A DNA stretch of 34,117 nucleotides from an uncultured Synechococcus sp. (GCA_913050105.1 CAJWZN010000002.1:1-34117), one strand, 5' to 3'; counted from the stretch's first letter, positions 26,393-34,117 are shown. Notes: generated by a model from the letters alone, not told the origin. Numbers and translations: made by a program.

Positions 26393-26617
26393 ATGGCTCA
26401 CAGCATCGTGACCGATGTGTGCGAAGGAGTCGCGGATTGCATGGATGCCTGCCCAGTTGCCTGCATCGATCAGGGGCAGGGCAAGAACCAGAAGGGAACC
26501 GATTACTACTGGATCAATTTCGACACCTGCATCGACTGCGGCATCTGCTTTCAGGTTTGTCCGGTGGAGGGAGCCATCCTTCCCGAGGAACGCCCGGATC
26601 TGCAGAAAGTGAATTGA
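26393..26617 (+). CDS. Small 7Fe-type ferredoxin
   Basis: A 74-residue bacterial-type ferredoxin starting MAHSIVTDVCEGVADCMDACP. By alignment with Azotobacter FdI, C10, C16 and C56 would hold a [3Fe-4S] cluster, and C20, C46, C49 and C52 a [4Fe-4S] cluster; C24 would be free. The first motif is C-x5-C-x3-C-P, two residues shorter than in FdI and without its C11. A glycine/lysine-rich insert (QGQGKNQKGTDYY) separates the halves. An 8Fe form (C24 as ligand) is possible. It follows hisZ by 26 bases. Redox partner unknown. Confidence 0.88.
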   Translation: MAHSIVTDVCEGVADCMDACPVACIDQGQGKNQKGTDYYWINFDTCIDCGICFQVCPVEGAILPEERPDLQKVN

Positions 26618-26715
26618 GACAGCTCTGCAACGCCTGAAGTACGGAGACCTCCACTCCCAAGTGGGTTGAGGAGGGACGGAACACGTTCTTATGGTCTGCT
26701 TTTAACGCGTAAGTC

Positions 26716-28623
26716 ATGGCGGTGATGGACGAACAGGGTCAGATCCAGATCCACACCGAAAACATTTTCCCGATCATCAAGAAGGCCGTTTATTCCGGCC
26801 ATGAGGTTTTCCTTCGGGAGTTGGTGAGCAACGGCGTTGATGCCATCAGCAAGCGCCGAATGGCTGCCATGGCTGGAGATTGCAGTGAGGGTGAAGACGG
26901 CTGCATTCGCATCAGGGTTGATCGCGAGGCCAAGACTCTGACCATCACCGACAACGGCATCGGCATGACAGCCGATGAAGTGAAGCGCTACATCAATCAG
27001 GTGGCCTTTTCCAGTGCTGAGGATTTCCTCGAGAAATACAAACAGGAAGATGACGCCATCATTGGCCACTTTGGTCTGGGCTTCTATTCGAGCTTCATGG
27101 TTGCCAAACGGGTTGACCTGCTCACTCGCTCAGCCCGGCCGGATGGAGAGGCCGTGCGCTGGAGTTGTGACGGCTCCCCCAATTTCAGCCTCAGTGCTGC
27201 CGAACGGGACCAACCAGGCACAGATGTGATCCTTCATCTCATGGATGAAGAGCTGGAATATCTCGAACCGGCACGAATTCGAACTCTGATCAACACCTAC
27301 TGCGACTTCATGGCAGTGCCGGTGCAACTGGAAGGAGAAACAGTCAACAAGATGGTGGCTCCGTGGCGCAAGAGCGCGCGTGAACTCTCCGATCAGGACT
27401 ACATCGACCTGTACAACTATCTGTATCCATTCCAGGGTGACCCGCTGCTTTGGGTGCATCTCAATACGGATTACCCCTACAACCTGCAGGGAATTCTGTT
27501 CTTTCCCAAGCAAACAGGTCGAGCCGACTGGGAGAAAGGTGAGATCAAGCTGTACTGCAACCAGGTTTTTGTCAGCGATTCCATCAAGGAAGTGGTGCCT
27601 CGTTATCTGCTACCTCTTCGCGGTGTGATTGATTCACCGGATATTCCTTTGAATGTGAGCCGCAGTGCTCTTCAGACCGACCGACGGGTGAGATCCATCG
27701 GCAACTTCGTAGCTAAAAAAGTAGCGGATCGACTGCGATCTCTTAAAGCAGACGATCCCAAGGCCTATGCAGAAGCCTGGGATTCTCTGGCTCCATTCGT
27801 AAAAATCGGAGCCATGGAAGATGAGAAGTTTGCCGATCAGATAGCGGAACTGATTCTGTTCGGCACCACAGCCAAGACGGATTCAGAGGGTGAAAGCTCT
27901 GATCCAATCGCTGTTGAAAACAGGTCTTACACCACGTTGGAGGGATATCGCAGCCGCCTCGAAAGCGACAACAGCAAGCGTGTGCTCTACAGCACCGATG
28001 ACATCGCCCAGGCCGGAGCTCTCAATCTATGGACATCCCAGGGAGTCGAAGTGTTGAAGCTGGAAACGGTGATCGACACCCAGTTCATCCCATGGCTCGA
28101 ACAGCGGCATGAGGATCTCAACTTCCAGCGTGTCGATGCGGAACTGGACGAAAGCCTGCGCGAAAATGACACTGAGCTCGCCGATCAAGACGGCACAACA
28201 GAATCTGATCGTCTGCGGGATCTGATCAAGGAGGCCCTCAGCAACGACAAGGTGACGATTCAGGTCCAGGCTCTGAAAGGGGATGCAGCACCTCCGGCCA
28301 TGATCCTTCTTCCTGAGCAGATGCGACGGCTGAACGACATGGGTGCCCTGATGGATCAGCGACTCCCGGGGCTCCCTGACTACCACGTGCTGTTGGTGAA
28401 CCGCCGTCATCCGCTGGTGGAAGGATTGCTGAAACTCAAATCAGGCAGCGTTCTGGTGGGAGACAGCGGAACGTCCCCCACGGAAGCGCTGGCCCAAGAC
28501 CTCTCAAGGCATCTGTATGACATGGCTCGACTCAGTGTTGGCGGACTCGAACCCAATGAGCTGGCAGGATTCCAAACGCGAAGTTCGGAGTTGATGGGAA
28601 CCCTGATGCAGAGGGGGATGTAG
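26716..28623 (+). CDS. htpG: Hsp90-family chaperone HtpG
   Basis: The bacterial Hsp90, 635 residues, cytosolic. The N-terminal GHKL ATPase domain carries FLRELVSNGVDAI (in place of the usual SNASDA), TITDNGIGM (DxGxG) and IGHFGLGFYSSFM; the middle domain includes LFFPKQ and LPRYLLPLRGVIDSPDIPLNVSRS-like sequence; the C-terminal dimerisation domain ends LMGTLMQRGM with no MEEVD, as in bacteria. The middle region is shorter than in eukaryotes. The start is ATG 26716, with a second ATG three codons on. A 98-base gap precedes it, holding a weak hairpin (CCACT / AGTGG) and no clear promoter. Confidence 0.97.
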   Translation: MAVMDEQGQIQIHTENIFPIIKKAVYSGHEVFLRELVSNGVDAISKRRMAAMAGDCSEGEDGCIRIRVDREAKTLTITDNGIGMTADEVKRYINQVAFSSAEDFLEKYKQEDDAIIGHFGLGFYSSFMVAKRVDLLTRSARPDGEAVRWSCDGSPNFSLSAAERDQPGTDVILHLMDEELEYLEPARIRTLINTYCDFMAVPVQLEGETVNKMVAPWRKSARELSDQDYIDLYNYLYPFQGDPLLWVHLNTDYPYNLQGILFFPKQTGRADWEKGEIKLYCNQVFVSDSIKEVVPRYLLPLRGVIDSPDIPLNVSRSALQTDRRVRSIGNFVAKKVADRLRSLKADDPKAYAEAWDSLAPFVKIGAMEDEKFADQIAELILFGTTAKTDSEGESSDPIAVENRSYTTLEGYRSRLESDNSKRVLYSTDDIAQAGALNLWTSQGVEVLKLETVIDTQFIPWLEQRHEDLNFQRVDAELDESLRENDTELADQDGTTESDRLRDLIKEALSNDKVTIQVQALKGDAAPPAMILLPEQMRRLNDMGALMDQRLPGLPDYHVLLVNRRHPLVEGLLKLKSGSVLVGDSGTSPTEALAQDLSRHLYDMARLSVGGLEPNELAGFQTRSSELMGTLMQRGM

Positions 28624-28650
28624 AAGCTTAATTTGATAGGATGATTATGA

Positions 28651-28667
28651 GATCTGTTTTACAGATC
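28651..28667 (+). other. Hairpin in the rpmB leader
   Basis: Perfect 6-base stem GATCTG / CAGATC with the loop TTTTA, 29 bases before the rpmB start. No T-run follows. It may be a leader structure for the ribosomal protein gene or chance. Confidence 0.3.
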
Positions 28668-28696
28668 CAGACAATCTCCAGCAGAAGGACGACGTC

Positions 28697-28933
28697 ATGT
28701 CTCGGGTGTGCCAGCTCACAGGAACTCGCGCCAACAACGGCATGGCTGTCAGCCATTCCCACATCCGCACCAAGAAGCTGCAGCAAGCCAATCTGCAGAA
28801 CCGCCGCCTCTGGTGGGCTGAAGGCAAGCGCTGGGTGAATCTGCGGGTAACCACCCGTGCTCTCAAAACCATCCAGAAGAAAGGCCTTGGCGCCTATGCC
28901 AAAGCCCTCGGCGTTAATCTTGCCAAGCTCTGA
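28697..28933 (+). CDS. rpmB: 50S ribosomal protein L28
   Basis: A 78-residue basic protein. [27 protein letters not shown] and [24 protein letters not shown] are clear L28 hallmarks, and the length is typical. It lies 73 bases after htpG and 13 bases before the peroxiredoxin GTG. The zinc-binding four-cysteine form is absent, with only C5 present. Confidence 0.98.
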   Translation: MSRVCQLTGTRANNGMAVSHSHIRTKKLQQANLQNRRLWWAEGKRWVNLRVTTRALKTIQKKGLGAYAKALGVNLAKL

Positions 28934-28946
28934 ATCGAGGACCAAC

Positions 28947-29504
28947 GTGCGGAGACGAGACCTTCTCATCAACGCCGGTCTCCTTGTTTCAGCACTGTCT
29001 CTTTCACCCTCGAGAGTCCAGGCTCTCGGGGGTGTTGTGCTGAAGAACGGAGAACCGGTTCCAGATTTCGATCTTCCCGGCTCAAGCCGTTCGGAACCCA
29101 GTCGAGAGCGATGGAGCAGCAAAGACCTACGCGGTCGCTGGCTTGCTGTGTACTTCTACCCGCGGGATTTCACCGGCGGTTGCACGATAGAAGCGAGAGG
29201 GTTCGAAGCTCTTCACAAGGAATTTTCTGCGGTCAACACTGAAGTGATCGGCATCAGCGCCGACAGCGTTGATGACCACGAAGAGTTTTGCGACAGCGAA
29301 GGGCTGAGCTTTCCACTTTTATCCGACCCGGATGGTGTTGTGAGCAAGGCTTACGGCTCATGGATGGCTCCTTACTCGCTGCGACACAGCTTTTTGATTG
29401 ATCCGGAGGGAATCCTGCGCGAACGCTGGGTGGCGGTGCGGCCCAGTGGCCATGCCAAGGAAGTTCTTGAAGCCATCCAGGCCCTTCAGAGCACCGTGAT
29501 TTGA
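28947..29504 (+). CDS. Exported peroxiredoxin (PrxQ/BCP type) with Tat-like signal
   Basis: A 185-residue thiol peroxidase from a GTG start. The N-terminus RRRDLLINAGLLVSALSLSPSRVQA has a twin-arginine-like motif and a hydrophobic stretch ending in VQA, a plausible cleavage site, so it should be exported to the periplasm or thylakoid lumen. The peroxidatic cysteine is C79 in YPRDFTGGCTIEARGF. The resolving cysteine that usually sits five residues on is arginine here (R84); C115 (EEFCDSEG) is the only other cysteine. The closing RHSFLIDPEGIL is standard for the family. A longer reading would overlap rpmB. It runs in line after rpmB. Confidence 0.85.
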   Translation: MRRRDLLINAGLLVSALSLSPSRVQALGGVVLKNGEPVPDFDLPGSSRSEPSRERWSSKDLRGRWLAVYFYPRDFTGGCTIEARGFEALHKEFSAVNTEVIGISADSVDDHEEFCDSEGLSFPLLSDPDGVVSKAYGSWMAPYSLRHSFLIDPEGILRERWVAVRPSGHAKEVLEAIQALQSTVI

Positions 29505-29511
29505 CAGATTG

Positions 29512-29533
29512 GCGCACCCATGAAAGGGTGCGC
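29512..29533 (+). promoter_or_regulatory. Strong hairpin between the peroxiredoxin gene and ggpS
   Basis: A perfect 8-base stem, GCGCACCC / GGGTGCGC, with the loop ATGAAA, extendable by ATT / AAT if one G is bulged. It begins 8 bases after the peroxiredoxin stop and ends 18 bases before the ggpS ATG. Downstream is AATAAAACG on the plus strand with no T-run, so it is not a classical terminator. It could be an attenuator-like or stability structure in the ggpS leader. Confidence 0.5.
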
Positions 29534-29551
29534 AATAAAACGTTTGGTTAT

Positions 29552-31048
29552 ATGACCGTCGAAGGAAATAGTCCTTTCATCATTCTCTATCACCGGACTC
29601 CCTTCGACGAATCAAGAAATCAGGAAGGCAAAAGAATCTGGGTTGATCAGAAAAGTCCTAACGGAATCATTCCGACCCTTAGAAATCTGTTTCGTAGCAG
29701 CAATGATGGAACCTGGATTGCATGGAGGCGATCAGAGTCATCATCGGACATCGAAACTGAGCGCATCGAAATGTCCAATCCTTCGACATTCACACTGTGC
29801 AGAATTCCATTAAGTGATGAGCAAATATCAAGTTTTTACCATATCACTTCAAAAGAATGCTTCTGGCCAATACTTCATACATTCCCAACTCATTTCAACG
29901 TTAATAACGCTAATTGGGAAATCTTTGAAATCGTCAATCGATGTTTTGCTGATGCCGCCTGTGCAGAAGCGGCTGAGGGTGCAACGGTCTGGGTCCATGA
30001 TTACAACCTGTGGCTGGCTCCAGGGTTCATTCGGGCAAAGCGTCCAGACCTGAAGATCGCCTTTTTTCACCACACACCGTTTCCCAGCAACGACGTTTTT
30101 GCAATTCTTCCCTGGCGGGAACAAATTCTTGAAAGCCTTCTTTGTTGCGATGTTGTGGGATTTCATATCCCCCGGTACACCGAAAACTTTGCTCGTGCAG
30201 CCACCACTTTGGTCGGGGCAAGTCGAGGTCCCAAGCAACCTGTGGATCAAAAATTCATCACGGTTGGAACCGCCCTGGCTGAAAGCAGCGTGACAGGACA
30301 TCTCAGCCATGGTGGTCGACAGATTCAGCTCCTGAGTTCACCGGTAGGAACGTCTCCAGATGTGATCCAGCAGTTGTGCTGGAGCGCACCGGTTGAAAGC
30401 CATGGCGAAATGATCGTTCAGGACACAAAAAAGGGTCGGAAACTGATTCTTTCGGCAAGCCGAGTTGATTACACCAAAGGTAACGAAGAACTTCTCTTAG
30501 CTTTCGAACGACTGCTCGAGCGTCGCAGCGATCTTCATGGTGAAGTTGTGCTCATGCTGGCCTGCGTTGCCGCGACCAGTGGAATGAAGATCTACGAGGA
30601 AACGCAACGATCGATCGAAGAAATGGCCGGACGAATCAACGGTCGCTTCAGTCAGATTGACTGGGTTCCCGTGCGGTTTTCCACCAGGCGAATTCCCTAT
30701 GAGGAAATGGTTGCCTGGTTCTGCCACGCCGACATCTGCTGGATCACACCACTGCGCGATGGTCTGAATCTGGTTGCCAAGGAATATGCAGCCGCCCGAC
30801 GCAACCGTGGAGGTGTGCTCGTGCTGTCTGAATTCACAGGGGCATCCGTTGTGCTCGAGGGCGCAGTGCTGACCAACCCGTACTCGAACCGGCGCATGGA
30901 TGAAGCCATTGAGTCAGCGCTAGAGATGCCTGAAGACGAGCAGCGCCAGCGGATGGAGCACATGTCTGAAGCCGTCGAGGCCTACACCGTTCGCGACTGG
31001 GCCGACGAACAGCTGGCTGGTTTACGCGCACCCATCAACGTTGGCTGA
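29552..31048 (+). CDS. ggpS: Glucosylglycerol-phosphate synthase
   Basis: Makes glucosylglycerol-phosphate from ADP-glucose and glycerol-3-phosphate, the committed step to the osmoprotectant glucosylglycerol; 498 residues, cytosolic. It is a GT20 glycosyltransferase related to trehalose-phosphate synthase: WVHDYNLWLAPG (147-158), FFHHTPFPSNDVFAILPWR, SRVDYTKGNEELL and PLRDGLNLVAKEYAA are its hallmarks, and ILYHRTPFDE near the start fits cyanobacterial GgpS. The ATG at 29552 is preferred; an in-frame start at 29501 would run through the hairpin and overlap the previous gene. The first third is AT-rich (about 41% GC in 29581-29940) and the rest is not (about 57% in two blocks). It overlaps ggtB by one base. 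No phosphatase gene (ggpP) is in view. Confidence 0.95.
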   Translation: MTVEGNSPFIILYHRTPFDESRNQEGKRIWVDQKSPNGIIPTLRNLFRSSNDGTWIAWRRSESSSDIETERIEMSNPSTFTLCRIPLSDEQISSFYHITSKECFWPILHTFPTHFNVNNANWEIFEIVNRCFADAACAEAAEGATVWVHDYNLWLAPGFIRAKRPDLKIAFFHHTPFPSNDVFAILPWREQILESLLCCDVVGFHIPRYTENFARAATTLVGASRGPKQPVDQKFITVGTALAESSVTGHLSHGGRQIQLLSSPVGTSPDVIQQLCWSAPVESHGEMIVQDTKKGRKLILSASRVDYTKGNEELLLAFERLLERRSDLHGEVVLMLACVAATSGMKIYEETQRSIEEMAGRINGRFSQIDWVPVRFSTRRIPYEEMVAWFCHADICWITPLRDGLNLVAKEYAAARRNRGGVLVLSEFTGASVVLEGAVLTNPYSNRRMDEAIESALEMPEDEQRQRMEHMSEAVEAYTVRDWADEQLAGLRAPINVG

Positions 31049-32310
31049 TGCCGGTGATGCGTCGCCTGCTGTTGATGCTGATGGGTCTGCTGCTGGCAGG
31101 TTCCATCGGTTGGAGCAGCGTGCATCGCCCGGAGCAGGTCACCATCCTGATGCCGGCTCCCTTTGTGGACGCCACAGCCGCGCAGGTGAAACGGTTCAAC
31201 TCTGATCACAGCGGCCGGATCCTGTTGAAGGTCATCAGAGGGCCGAGGGACACCGAATCCATCTCGGATCTGGCCATCAGCAGTCTTCTGCTTGGGACGC
31301 CACCCTTTGATGCGCTGCTGGTCGACGTCACCTGGCTTCCGAAGTATGTGGCCGCTGACTGGCTGCAACCCTTGGATCCATGGTTTGACAGCGACGCCAT
31401 CGACTCACTCGTGTCCGGTGCCCAGCTGGGCAACAGCGTGGACGGTGCGCTGTATCGCTGGCCTTTCGGTGCCGATGTGGGCCTGCTTTATTGGCGAACG
31501 GACCTGATGCCAGCCCCGCCTCAAACCCCCGAGGAGCTGATTCAGATCGCGCAGGATCTGCGAACCGACGGCAAGGTCAAAGAGGGTTTTGTCTGGCAGG
31601 GACGCCAATACGAAGGCCTCAGCTGCAATTTTGTGGAATTCCTCAGCGCCTTCGGAGGAGCCTGGCTCGACCCTGAGACAGGGCAGCCAACGTTCGATTC
31701 GCAAGCAGCCCGTCTGACGGCGGATTGGATGCAACAACTGATCACCCAGGGAACAAGCCCTCTGGCGGTAAGCAACTACGCCGAGCCTGAAACCCTTCAG
31801 GCATTCAAAATCGGCGACGCGGCTCTGATGCGCAACTGGCCCTATGCCTGGGCTGAGCTGCAGTCGGACAGCAGCGCCGTCAAGGGGCGCGTTGGGGTGA
31901 CGACCATGGTGGCTCAGCCCGGAGAATCACCTTCGGCAACACTCGGGAGCTGGGGGTTCAGCCTGCTGCGCGGCAGCCAACATCAGCAAGCCACAGCCGA
32001 AGCAATTCGCGCCCTCACCAGCACGGAAGCGCAACGGGACCGTTTCCTGATGCAGGGATATACCCCCACCCAGGCCTCCCTGTTCCACGACCCGGAACTT
32101 CTTGATGCATCACCTGTGTTGCCTCAGTTGGAAAAGGCACTGTCCATTGCTGAGCCGCGTCCGATCACACCGCTCTATGCCCAGATGAGTGATTTGCTCC
32201 AACGCCAGCTCAGTGGACTGCTCACTGGAAATCGCGACCCCGATCAGGCCCTGGATCAACTTCAAGGCGCAACGCTCACGTTGCTGCGTTCGGCTGGAGG
32301 CGTTTCATGA
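31048..32310 (+). CDS. ggtB: Glucosylglycerol ABC transporter substrate-binding protein
   Basis: A 420-residue extracellular solute-binding protein of the sugar (family 1) type. The signal-like N-terminus RRLLLMLMGLLLAGSIGWSS has a hydrophobic core. A lipobox would place cysteine at position 19 (LAGC), but the residue is serine (LAGS), so it may be a soluble or differently anchored protein. Sugar-binding-protein motifs include FDALLVDVTWLPKY, WPFGADVGLLYWRTDLM, and GDAALMRNWPYAW. Its place between ggpS and the permeases points to uptake of glucosylglycerol and perhaps sucrose or trehalose. ATG overlaps the ggpS stop (TGATG). Confidence 0.88.
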   Translation: MPVMRRLLLMLMGLLLAGSIGWSSVHRPEQVTILMPAPFVDATAAQVKRFNSDHSGRILLKVIRGPRDTESISDLAISSLLLGTPPFDALLVDVTWLPKYVAADWLQPLDPWFDSDAIDSLVSGAQLGNSVDGALYRWPFGADVGLLYWRTDLMPAPPQTPEELIQIAQDLRTDGKVKEGFVWQGRQYEGLSCNFVEFLSAFGGAWLDPETGQPTFDSQAARLTADWMQQLITQGTSPLAVSNYAEPETLQAFKIGDAALMRNWPYAWAELQSDSSAVKGRVGVTTMVAQPGESPSATLGSWGFSLLRGSQHQQATAEAIRALTSTEAQRDRFLMQGYTPTQASLFHDPELLDASPVLPQLEKALSIAEPRPITPLYAQMSDLLQRQLSGLLTGNRDPDQALDQLQGATLTLLRSAGGVS

Positions 32311-33173
32311 ACTGGTTGCTGGCCCTTCCAGCTCTTCTGCTGATGGCGTTGGTGTTTGGCTGGCCGCTGCTCCGTTACGGCTGGCTGAGCATGCATGCCA
32401 GCTCCGTGCTCACTGGCTTGGAGCCGGTTCCGAATCAAGGAGCCAACTGGATTCGGCTGCTGGAGGATCCTCGCTTTTGGCAGGACGCGGTGCAGACACT
32501 TCGCTTCGGCGCTGTGTCGGTGGGTCTGGAGATTGTGCTGGCACTGGCCATGGCACTTCTGCTGGACCAACGCTGGCGCGGTCGAGGGGTGGTTCGGGCC
32601 TTGAGTCTGCTGCCGTGGGCGCTGCCCACCACGATGATGGCGCTTGGTTGGCGCTGGATCTTCAACACTCCATACGGGCCTCTGGAGCAATTCGCCCAGG
32701 CCGCAGGAGTCGCCCCACTGAATCTTCTCTCCAACCCGGATTGGACGTGGTTTGCCACCGTGATGGCCGACGTCTGGAAGACAACCCCGTTCATCACCCT
32801 GTTGTTGTTGGCAGGTCTACAAACCATTCCCGATGATCTCTACAGCGCCTTTCGGCTCGAGGGTGGCAAGACACGTCAGGCCATCACGGCGATCACCTTG
32901 CCCTTGCTGACCCCTTACATCCTGATCAGCATCCTGTTTCGCACCGCCCAGGCCGCAGGAGTGTTCGATCTGATTCAGGTGCTCACAGGCGGAGGCCCTG
33001 CTGGCAGTACCGAAAGCATCGCTCAATACGCGTATCTCAACGCGATGCGTTTTCTTGACTTCGGCTACAGCGCCACAGTGATGCTGGCTGGATTTCTACT
33101 GCTCAGCCTTGTGATTTTCACAGCTGCTCTCCTTCTTCAATCAAGCGGGCTGTTTCGCCCGCTGAAGTCATGA
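32307..33173 (+). CDS. ggtC: Glucosylglycerol ABC transporter permease (MalF-like)
   Basis: A 288-residue inner-membrane permease with six predicted helices (for example LLALPALLLMALVFGWPLL at the start and VMLAGFLLLSLVIFTAALLL at the end). The EAA loop is DDLYSAFRLEGGKTRQAITAITLPLLTP (the core is EGGKTRQAITAITLPLL). The sequence LTGGGPAGSTE is the usual MalF-type motif. Start ATGA overlaps the ggtB stop by 4 bases. Confidence 0.9.
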   Translation: MNWLLALPALLLMALVFGWPLLRYGWLSMHASSVLTGLEPVPNQGANWIRLLEDPRFWQDAVQTLRFGAVSVGLEIVLALAMALLLDQRWRGRGVVRALSLLPWALPTTMMALGWRWIFNTPYGPLEQFAQAAGVAPLNLLSNPDWTWFATVMADVWKTTPFITLLLLAGLQTIPDDLYSAFRLEGGKTRQAITAITLPLLTPYILISILFRTAQAAGVFDLIQVLTGGGPAGSTESIAQYAYLNAMRFLDFGYSATVMLAGFLLLSLVIFTAALLLQSSGLFRPLKS

Positions 33174-33988
33174 ACAGATCCCGACCGCTCTGGATAGCGC
33201 TGTTGCTGATGTGGTCGTTGCTTCCGATGCTGTGGCAGCTGATCACGTCTTTCACCAGCGGCGATGCTCTGGTGAACTCAGATATCCCTTTTCAGCAACG
33301 GTGGACCCTGGCTCATTACCGCGAACTGTTGAGTGGTGATCCACCCTTCTGGCGTTATCTGCTCAACAGCTGTCTTGTGGGCGCGGTGTCGACTTTGCTC
33401 ACACTGTTACTGGCTGTGCCGTCTGCCTACGGCATCGCGCGAATGTCTCAGGCTTCCCGCAGGAGCATCAGAACAGTTGTTGGGGCCGCAGCGCTTTTCC
33501 CCTATGTGCTGTTGTTTCTGGCATTGCTGGAATTGGCACGCGAATTCCAGCTGGGAAACAACCTTCTCGCCATCGCCTTGCCCTATGCCGGTCTGGCGCT
33601 TCCCCTGGCGCTGCTTTTGCTGATCTCGGCCTTTGAGGGGCTCCCGAATGAGCTCGACGACGCAGCCCGCCTGGAAGGCCTCGGGCTCTTGGATCGATTG
33701 CGGTGGGTGTTGATGCCGCTGATCGCACCAGCCACTGCCAGCACAGGAATACTGGTCTTCCTGTTCGCATGGAATGAATACCCGATCGCACTCACCTGGT
33801 TGAGCCGTGATGATCTGCTCACTCTTCCGGTCGCCATGGCGCGCATCGCGGGATCGTCGATTTATGCAGTCCCTTATGGGGCCTATGCCGCAGCGACGGT
33901 GCTTGGTTCACTTCCTCTGCTGGCGCTGGTGCTGCTCTGTCAGCGGCAGATCGTGGCAGGTCTCACCAACGGAGCTGTGAAGGGCTGA
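33170..33988 (+). CDS. ggtD: Glucosylglycerol ABC transporter permease (MalG-like)
   Basis: The second permease subunit, 272 residues, about six helices. The loop DDAARLEGLGLLDRLRWVLMPLIAPA is the EAA motif, and FAWNEYPIALTWL is typical of MalG-type subunits. Start ATGA overlaps ggtC by 4 bases and its stop overlaps the next start by one base, which indicates strict co-translation. Confidence 0.9.
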   Translation: MNRSRPLWIALLLMWSLLPMLWQLITSFTSGDALVNSDIPFQQRWTLAHYRELLSGDPPFWRYLLNSCLVGAVSTLLTLLLAVPSAYGIARMSQASRRSIRTVVGAAALFPYVLLFLALLELAREFQLGNNLLAIALPYAGLALPLALLLLISAFEGLPNELDDAARLEGLGLLDRLRWVLMPLIAPATASTGILVFLFAWNEYPIALTWLSRDDLLTLPVAMARIAGSSIYAVPYGAYAAATVLGSLPLLALVLLCQRQIVAGLTNGAVKG

Positions 33989-34117
33989 TGCTGAAGCTGA
34001 ACACACTCGGAAAGCGTTACAGCACGCGCTGGATCCTGCGGGATCTGAACCTTGAAGTTCTGTCTGGTGAATGTGTGGCACTGCTGGGGCCAAGCGGCTG
34101 CGGCAAGAGCACCGCCC
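33988..34117 (+). CDS. ggtA: Glucosylglycerol ABC transporter ATPase, N-terminal part (cut by window edge)
   Basis: The first 43 codons of an ABC ATPase that continues beyond the window. The product begins MLKLNTLGKRYSTRWILRDL and reaches Walker [10 protein letters not shown], at about residues 34-42. Its ATG overlaps the ggtD stop (TGATG), so it is in the same operon. In Synechocystis the ATPase gene ggtA is unlinked to ggtBCD, as I recall; here it is linked. Confidence 0.88.
   Translation, partial: MLKLNTLGKRYSTRWILRDLNLEVLSGECVALLGPSGCGKSTA

Noticed and set aside
26640-26665. Hairpin before htpG as a terminator or heat-shock (CIRCE) element
   Set aside because: Only about five base pairs match, no T-run follows, and the sequence does not fit the CIRCE consensus.
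29501-29551. Longer N-terminus of ggpS starting at 29501
   Set aside because: The added 17 residues are encoded by the hairpin region, have no similarity to GgpS N-termini I recall, and would overlap the upstream stop.
1-34117. Mobile elements, CRISPR arrays, prophage or defence systems
   Set aside because: I looked for transposase or integrase motifs, regularly spaced repeats and nuclease/helicase clusters and saw none; the tRNA-Ser gene has no adjacent integrase or attachment-site repeat.

Overview
The window looks like a chromosomal piece of a marine picocyanobacterium of the Synechococcus type. The grounds are the moderately GC-rich, tightly packed coding, several protein families largely confined to cyanobacteria and plastids (DUF1995, DUF4330, DUF3110, a Ycf35-like DUF1257 protein, the short cyanobacterial Hfq), the cyanobacterial ferredoxins, and a glucosylglycerol synthesis and uptake operon typical of salt-adapted cyanobacteria. 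No phage, insertion sequence, CRISPR array or rRNA was seen. About 34 protein genes and one tRNA fill almost the whole window, and no gap exceeds roughly 200 bases.

Layout. 1-3282 (minus): dapF, a class V cysteine desulfurase, DUF1995 and DUF4330 genes in one probable operon. 3310-6153 (plus): hfq and leuS. 6164-7762 (minus): pgi. 7878-8675 (plus): a secreted protein resembling lytic transglycosylases. 8682-11636 (minus): a DUF1257 gene, an M61 metallopeptidase and a membrane-anchored N-acetylmuramoyl-L-alanine amidase. 11635-12270: purN; 12261-13334 (minus): argC; about 13440-15074: ribBA, whose usual start codon is missing. 15081-15518 (minus): a small cyclophilin; 15559-16458: methylthioadenosine phosphorylase. 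16431-20744 (minus): dnaK, dnaJ, DUF3110 and murQ. 20889-23638: the phosphate transporter pstCAB behind a possible Pho box. A tRNA-Ser(GGA) with a good terminator lies on the minus strand at 23723-23841. 23896-28623: a 2Fe-2S ferredoxin, an inositol-monophosphatase family enzyme, hisZ, a 7Fe-type ferredoxin and htpG. 28697-29504: rpmB and an exported peroxiredoxin. 29552 to the end: ggpS, ggtB, ggtC, ggtD and the first 43 codons of ggtA.

How genes fit together. The last block is a coherent compatible-solute module: GgpS makes glucosylglycerol-phosphate and GgtBCD/GgtA retrieve leaked solute; all junctions overlap by 1 or 4 bases, so it is probably one transcript. pstCAB is a complete permease and ATPase without an adjacent binding protein. 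The wall-related genes (transglycosylase-like protein, amidase, murQ) may act in peptidoglycan turnover and recycling, but they are in separate transcription units.

The window is mostly housekeeping, and I do not see a clearly new multi-gene system. The most useful leads are the absent canonical start of ribBA, a long C-terminal extension on DapF, a strong hairpin just upstream of ggpS together with a base-composition step inside ggpS, and the series of overlapping or nearly touching convergent and divergent gene pairs.
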